Shown here in pieces: positions 5,768-9,370 of a DNA stretch of 9,370 nt (its first letter is position 1; every line of letters starts with the position of its first letter). The stretch is taken from contig DIWR01000030.1 of NCBI GenBank assembly GCA_002428495.1, positions 20,036 to 29,405 of the forward strand, given 5' to 3'. Origin of the DNA: Synergistaceae bacterium UBA6101. GTDB taxonomy: Bacteria > Synergistota > Synergistia > Synergistales > Synergistaceae. Made by a program: the position numbers and the translations under genes. A model generated the notes under the pieces. That model saw only the letters and a list, made by a program, of their open reading frames with translations. It did not search any database and had not been told where the DNA came from.

Positions 5768-6999
5768 TAAATAGAAGCCTCCTCAATAAAATGTTCATGG
5801 AGGGCCCTTACTGCGTCTTCCACCCTGTTTGAACCGACTATACAGGTCAGCGCGAGCGCAGTCGAAGCTATCATTTCAATATTTATACCCTCTTCTGCAA
5901 GTACAGTAAACATCTTTGAAGGTATCTCGGGGTGATTCGCAATACCGGCACCTACTATAGTCACTCTTGCTATTTCTGTATCAAAAGAGACTCCCTGAGC
6001 CTCGATCTCCCTGCATATCTCGCGTGAGACCTGGATCGCTGTCTCAAGATTTATTTTTTTAACGAGAAAACCTATGTCGTTTACTCCGCCCCTCATGTTG
6101 TTCTGGATTATCATCTCAGCACCGACACCGTTTTCAGCCAGGCTGCTGAAAAGTCTTGCAGCAACACCGGGGATGTCCGGAACTCCCAGCAAAACAACTT
6201 TTGCGACCTGTGAATCATGGACCACTGCCTTTATTACAAGACCTTCTGTAACCGGATTACTCATCACCCAAGTACCCTCCTCTTCAGTAAAGCTGGAACC
6301 CACATAGAGCGGGATCTCATATCGAGCCGCCATTTCAACGCTGCGTGCCTGAAGAACATTCGCTCCCTGAACTGCCATCTCCATACACTCTTCAAAGCCT
6401 ATTCTCTCTATCTTTCTGGGATTATTTACCACACGCGGGTCTCCTGTCATTATTCCCTTAACATCTTTAAGCAGCTGGCAGGATTGCGCACCCATAGCCC
6501 CTGCCAGCGCCACAGCAGAAAGGTCTGAGCCGCCCCTTCCAAGAGTTATGACATCTCCGGCATCCGTAATGGCCTGAAACCCTGTTATCACTGCAACGAT
6601 TCCTTCGTTCAATGCTTTTTCGACGTTTTTGGGATCTATACCGTATATTCTTCCCTCCATGGGAAACCCTTTGGCCTTTATTCCGGCCTGCAGGGCTGTA
6701 AAAGACTGTGCCGGAATACCAAATTTCTGTATTGCCAAAGCCAGGAGCGCAACACTTTGCTGCTCACCTGTCGCAAGCAGCTGATCCATTTCCCGCCCGT
6801 TGTTGGTGTTTGCAACATCTTTTGCAAGAGCCAGAAGGTCGTCTGTCATGTTGCCCATCGCTGAAACCACAACTGCTACCCTGTAGCCGCTGTCGCAAAC
6901 CTTTTTTACTATCTGAGCGACATGTCTCATCCTTTCAGGGCCTGCAACGGACGAGCCGCCAAATTTTAAAACCGTGAGGGGAAGTGCTGAATGATCCAT
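5767..6999 (-). CDS. lysC: Aspartate kinase, monofunctional, with two C-terminal ACT domains
   Basis: This enzyme phosphorylates L-aspartate with ATP, the first step of the aspartate pathway. The 410 residues divide into a kinase domain (about 1-245) with LKFGGSSVAG (11-20), TGEQQSVALLA (77-87), RGGSDLSAVALA (155-166) and LLKDVKGIMTGDPR (176-189), then a tandem ACT regulatory region (about 265-410). That region includes GVPDIPGVAARLFSSLAENG and VGAGIANHPEIPSKMFTVLAEEG. ACT domains in this family bind lysine and/or threonine; which one applies cannot be read here. KDVKGIMTGDPR departs from the commoner TDVDGVYTADPR. ATG at 6999 is chosen (GGAGG 8 nt upstream); the preceding in-frame TTG (7002) has only 5 nt spacing. 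It overlaps the thrB stop by one base (TGATG). A strong internal translation start lies at the kinase/ACT junction and is listed separately. Confidence 0.97.
   Translation of the reverse strand: MDHSALPLTVLKFGGSSVAGPERMRHVAQIVKKVCDSGYRVAVVVSAMGNMTDDLLALAKDVANTNNGREMDQLLATGEQQSVALLALAIQKFGIPAQSFTALQAGIKAKGFPMEGRIYGIDPKNVEKALNEGIVAVITGFQAITDAGDVITLGRGGSDLSAVALAGAMGAQSCQLLKDVKGIMTGDPRVVNNPRKIERIGFEECMEMAVQGANVLQARSVEMAARYEIPLYVGSSFTEEEGTWVMSNPVTEGLVIKAVVHDSQVAKVVLLGVPDIPGVAARLFSSLAENGVGAEMIIQNNMRGGVNDIGFLVKKINLETAIQVSREICREIEAQGVSFDTEIARVTIVGAGIANHPEIPSKMFTVLAEEGINIEMIASTALALTCIVGSNRVEDAVRALHEHFIEEASI
6262..6284 (-). promoter_or_regulatory. Candidate internal translation start for an ACT-only LysC beta subunit
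   Basis: Inside lysC, AAGAGGAGGG (6284-6275) is followed by in-frame GTG (6267-6265, 8 nt after AGGAGG) and ATG (6264-6262, codon 246 of lysC). Translation from here would give a product of about 165 residues containing only the ACT region. Several bacterial aspartate kinases, including B. subtilis LysC, are alpha2beta2 enzymes whose beta subunit comes from an in-frame start at the same domain boundary. Motif and frame are seen; use of the start is inferred. Confidence 0.55.
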
Positions 7000-7961
7000 C
7001 AATTATTCCTCCATACCATCTCTATTGCATCCTTCAACCCCATGTCAACAGTGACCTGGGGACCTTGAGCGCTGCTGTCAAGAACAAAGAACTGTGATCT
7101 TACACCATGCTCCGTAAATGTCTTGCACATTGTTTCTGCGACCCTTTGAGTAGGCCCGTTTACAAGAGCAATAATAGAAGGTCCTGAACCGCTTATTGCG
7201 ACACTCAGACATTCAGGCAGTTCACGTACCCTTGTAAAAATAACTTCTCCGCCCTTGAAAAGCTTACTTCTGTACTTCTGGTGCAGCCTGTCATCCATCC
7301 CCCATTTGAGGTAATCCCATTTGCCTGTTGCCCATGCGGCAGTAAGCAAAGCCGCTCTTCCAAGATTGAATACTGCGTCTTCAAAAGGGACCTGTTTGGG
7401 AAGGGCTTTTCTTGCATCAGATGTTTTTACTCTTTCGTCCGGAACTGCAACTACACAAAGAACTTCAGGAGGAAGAGCAGGAAGGCTGACATATCTCAAA
7501 TTTTCTCCGTCCCAGCAGCTGACGACCATACCTCCCAGGAAGCAGGGGGCCACATTGTCGGGGTGGCCTTCGATCCGGGTCATCAACTGCAGCAGATCAG
7601 CTTCTCCTGCTTCATGGCCTGTCAGGTATTTTGCTATCAGAACACCTGCAACTACAGCCCCGGCAGAACTGCCAAGCCCGCGGCATAGGGGGATGATATT
7701 ATGACACCAGAGTGAAAATCCCGGGCCTTTGACTCCCCATCTTTCACAGGCCACTTCGTAAGCCCTGACAACAAGATTCGCGGCCGGATCTGAAAGTTCC
7801 TTAGCTCCCTCTCCATACGCTTCTAGGTTGTATTGCTTTTCCGGCAGCAGTTCCATTACCTTGAATATATTGTAAAGGGAAACCGCCATTCCTATAGTGT
7901 CAAAACCGGACCCCAGATTGGCGCTGGTAGCCGGAACTCTCAGTTTTATCAGAGGATTCAA
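6999..7961 (-). CDS. thrB: Homoserine kinase (GHMP family)
   Basis: This enzyme phosphorylates L-homoserine to O-phospho-L-homoserine, the substrate of ThrC. The 320 residues are normal for the family. GHMP motif 1 is VPATSANLGSGFDTIGMA (9-26). Motif 2, the ATP-binding loop, is PLCRGLGSSAGAVVAG (91-106). EGHPDNVAPCFLGG (131-144) is also characteristic, and motif 3 is AISGSGPSI (255-263). The start is TTG at 7961, 10 nt after GGAGG. It overlaps the thrC stop by four bases (TTGA), and the nearby ATG at 7968 runs into the thrC stop after two more codons. No competing start fits better. The gene sits between thrC and lysC, overlapping both, in the T-box operon. The enzyme supplying homoserine (homoserine dehydrogenase) is not encoded in the window. 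Confidence 0.96.
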   Translation of the reverse strand: MNPLIKLRVPATSANLGSGFDTIGMAVSLYNIFKVMELLPEKQYNLEAYGEGAKELSDPAANLVVRAYEVACERWGVKGPGFSLWCHNIIPLCRGLGSSAGAVVAGVLIAKYLTGHEAGEADLLQLMTRIEGHPDNVAPCFLGGMVVSCWDGENLRYVSLPALPPEVLCVVAVPDERVKTSDARKALPKQVPFEDAVFNLGRAALLTAAWATGKWDYLKWGMDDRLHQKYRSKLFKGGEVIFTRVRELPECLSVAISGSGPSIIALVNGPTQRVAETMCKTFTEHGVRSQFFVLDSSAQGPQVTVDMGLKDAIEMVWRNN

Positions 7962-8998
7962 CTTTTCATCACCTCCAGAAGCTCTGCAAGTGTGTCACCT
8001 ATCTCTATCGGTCTTCCAACCTGTGACATGGCTGTATCTGGATCTTTCAGACCATTGCCTGTAAGCACCATTACTACTTTAATGCCCTTTGGGAGCCGTC
8101 CGAGTTTTTTAAGTTTTACAAGTCCTGCCAGTGGTGCGCATGATGCGGGCTCTGCAAATATCCCACCTTTTGATGAAAGGAAATACTGAGCAGAAAGGAT
8201 CTCTTCGTCTGTGACAGAGTTGAATTCCCCGTTTGATTCCTTTACAGCATCTTTAGCCAGGTGCGCGCTTACCGGGTTTCCAATACGTATAGCAGTGGCG
8301 ATCGTCTCAGGATCAGGACATGGCTCCCCTGTTACAAGAGGTGCTGCCCCTGCTGCCTGGAAACCCATCATTTTAGGCAGTGCCTTGATTTTTCCTATCT
8401 CTTCGTACTGCCTGTAACCTGCCCAGTAGGCGCTTATGTTGCCGGCGTTGCCTACAGGTATGGCATGCCAGTCCGGGGCCGCTCCGAGATCATCACAGAC
8501 TTCCCAGGCGCCGCTCCTCTGCCCCCATAGACGGTAGGGGTTTACCGAATTCACGATGGCAAAACCTTTTTCTTTCGCTGCTTCTCTAGCCATTTCAAGC
8601 GCCCGGTCAAAATTGCCTTTCACTGCTATTACTTCTGCCCCGTACATCAGAGCCTGGGCCAGCTTTCCAAGTGCGACTTTCCCTGCCGGCAAAAGCACGT
8701 AACATGGTATCTGTGCTGCGGCAGCGTATGCTGCGGCTGAGGCGGAAGTATTGCCAGTCGAAGCACAGACAAGTGCTTTTGCTCCCGATTCGAGAGCTTT
8801 GGCAACTGCCATTACCATTCCCCTGTCTTTGAATGAACCTGACGGATTACACCCCTCAAGCTTTCCCCAAAGATCGATCTCCAGTTCTTTGCTGATACCA
8901 TCAAGATATACTAACGGTGTGGTTCCTTCTCCCAATGTTATAAGCGGCGTTTTGTCAGTTATCGGAAGAAGGCTTGCGTACTTTTGAATAACTCCCAT
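7958..8998 (-). CDS. thrC: Threonine synthase
   Basis: This PLP-dependent enzyme converts O-phospho-L-homoserine and water to L-threonine and phosphate. The 346 residues match the short bacterial class (B. subtilis-like) rather than the longer E. coli-like class. LGEGTTPLV (22-30) binds substrate. Lys57 in NPSGSFKDRGM is the PLP lysine, CASTGNTSASAAAY (78-91) is the serine/threonine-dehydratase-type loop, and the phosphate clamp is GNAGNISAYW (183-192). EPASCAPLAGL and LTGNGLKDP close the active site. The ATG at 8998 has AGGGGG 7 nt upstream. It is the first gene of the operon and directly follows the T-box terminator, so it is the gene most immediately governed by threonyl-tRNA charging. Identity is secure from both motifs and context. 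Confidence 0.97.
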   Translation of the reverse strand: MGVIQKYASLLPITDKTPLITLGEGTTPLVYLDGISKELEIDLWGKLEGCNPSGSFKDRGMVMAVAKALESGAKALVCASTGNTSASAAAYAAAAQIPCYVLLPAGKVALGKLAQALMYGAEVIAVKGNFDRALEMAREAAKEKGFAIVNSVNPYRLWGQRSGAWEVCDDLGAAPDWHAIPVGNAGNISAYWAGYRQYEEIGKIKALPKMMGFQAAGAAPLVTGEPCPDPETIATAIRIGNPVSAHLAKDAVKESNGEFNSVTDEEILSAQYFLSSKGGIFAEPASCAPLAGLVKLKKLGRLPKGIKVVMVLTGNGLKDPDTAMSQVGRPIEIGDTLAELLEVMKS

Positions 8999-9010
8999 CT
9001 TAATTCCCCC

Positions 9011-9055
9011 TTAAAATAATAAATACCGCCCCTGTACTTTGACAGGAGGCGGTAT
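9011..9055 (-). terminator. T-box regulated attenuator terminator
   Basis: On the minus strand ATACCGCC-T-CCTGT (9055-9042, T bulged) pairs with ACAGGGGCGGTAT (9035-9023) around the loop CAAAGT. A T-rich run (TTTATTATTTTAA) follows. The 5' arm contains CCGCCTCC (9052-9045), the same bases needed as the 3' arm of the antiterminator, so the two structures exclude each other. The hairpin ends about 12 nt before the first base of thrC's SD-to-start region, placing the switch just upstream of the operon. Confidence 0.93.
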
Positions 9056-9294
9056 ATTCCGCGGTTCCACTCCACTTCGGTCAGGTCTGTAAAAGACTTG
9101 CCCTCATTAGCGCTGTACAGGGCGCACCCTGATGCCTTATCTGTATAATTTCAGCTTCGACATCAGCTCAAGGGTGGTTTTCAAAGACAACGCAACCGGG
9201 ATCTTCCAGCGCCGGCAAAGCCGGGATCCCGTCTCTGGGATGCTTTTTGTCCCCTACTATCCCTATCATAGCTGTTCAAAAATTAAGTTGATTG
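9011..9294 (-). promoter_or_regulatory. Threonine-specific T-box riboswitch leader
   Basis: This leader RNA senses uncharged tRNA-Thr and controls readthrough into thrC-thrB-lysC-asd. Stem I shows the AGTA side of the specifier loop at 9253-9250 (in GGGATAGTAGGGG), the AGAGA bulge (9236-9232) and the apical GCTG (9210-9207). The specifier strand is GAAA-ACC-ACCCTTGAGC, with ACC (Thr) at 9178-9176; the flanks align base for base with the well-known glyQS leader (GAAA-GGC-A...CUUGAGC). Middle hairpins follow (CAGGG-TGCG-CCCTG at 9131-9118, GTCT/AGAC at 9097-9085). The T-box element GGAGTGGAACCGCG (9073-9060) forms the antiterminator: GGAG and GCGG pair with CTCC and CCGC around the canonical 7-nt bulge TGGAACC. 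The UGGA in the bulge predicts a U discriminator base on the cognate tRNA-Thr. The 5' end is estimated from the promoter. Confidence 0.95.
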
Positions 9295-9300
9295 TGAGCG

Positions 9301-9329
9301 TTTATACATCTACTTAGAATAATTGTCAA
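9301..9329 (-). promoter_or_regulatory. Sigma-70 type promoter of the thr operon leader
   Basis: A perfect -35 box TTGACA (9329-9324) is separated by exactly 17 bp from TATAAA (9306-9301, 5 of 6 to TATAAT). Transcription should begin near 9294, just before stem I of the T-box leader. Such a near-consensus promoter fits a leader controlled mainly by attenuation rather than by initiation. The 41 bases upstream (9330-9370) are AT-rich and show nothing else. Confidence 0.88.
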
Positions 9330-9370
9330 GCCATTATATTAATTATGTTGTTGATCAGCGATATTGTCAT

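Noticed and set aside
9132..9317. Plus-strand open frame over the leader region
   Set aside because: It lies antisense to the T-box RNA, whose structure fully explains this stretch. There are no coding signals.
9011..9370. A peptide-type attenuator (Thr/Ile-rich leader peptide) ahead of thrC
   Set aside because: No short frame with a Thr/Ile codon run and SD was found. The canonical T-box element and specifier loop explain the control instead.

Overview
The window carries amino-acid biosynthesis genes of the aspartate family from a bacterium. Base composition looks roughly balanced, genes are tightly packed with overlapping starts and stops, and several starts are TTG or GTG behind good Shine-Dalgarno (SD) sites. 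The T-box leader, the FmdE-family protein, the AbgA-like amidohydrolase and the malic enzyme would fit an anaerobic amino-acid-using bacterium. My best guess is Synergistota, with a clostridial Bacillota member as the alternative. This assignment is inference from gene content and protein style; there is no rRNA or other marker in the window.

Right end (about 4694-9370, minus strand, transcribed right to left). A strong promoter (TTGACA, 17 bp, TATAAA) drives a leader of about 300 nt that is a threonine-specific T-box riboswitch. It has a specifier ACC codon, a canonical T-box bulge, and an antiterminator that competes with a terminator. Downstream are thrC (threonine synthase), thrB (homoserine kinase), lysC (aspartate kinase) and asd (aspartate-semialdehyde dehydrogenase). 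All three junctions overlap by 1-4 nt. The operon ends at a bulged hairpin with a long U-tract between asd and the convergent fmdE-like gene. Homoserine dehydrogenase, the step between asd and thrB, is not in the window.

Middle (4165-4695, plus strand). A single gene encodes an FmdE-domain protein with a C-terminal zinc ribbon. It is divergent from the next cluster, and the two candidate promoters overlap on opposite strands.

Left (293-4020, minus strand). A second cluster encodes an NAD(P)-dependent malic enzyme, lysA (diaminopimelate decarboxylase, the last step to lysine) and an AbgA-like M20 amidohydrolase. The start of lysA overlaps the end of the malic enzyme gene.

Far left (1-292). 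I see no convincing gene here. It holds a REP-like palindrome, a weak possible terminator and a two-copy imperfect direct repeat.

Together the lysC and asd products make aspartate semialdehyde for both lysine and threonine. Their transcription appears to follow the charging of threonyl-tRNA, while the lysine-specific lysA sits in a separate transcription unit.
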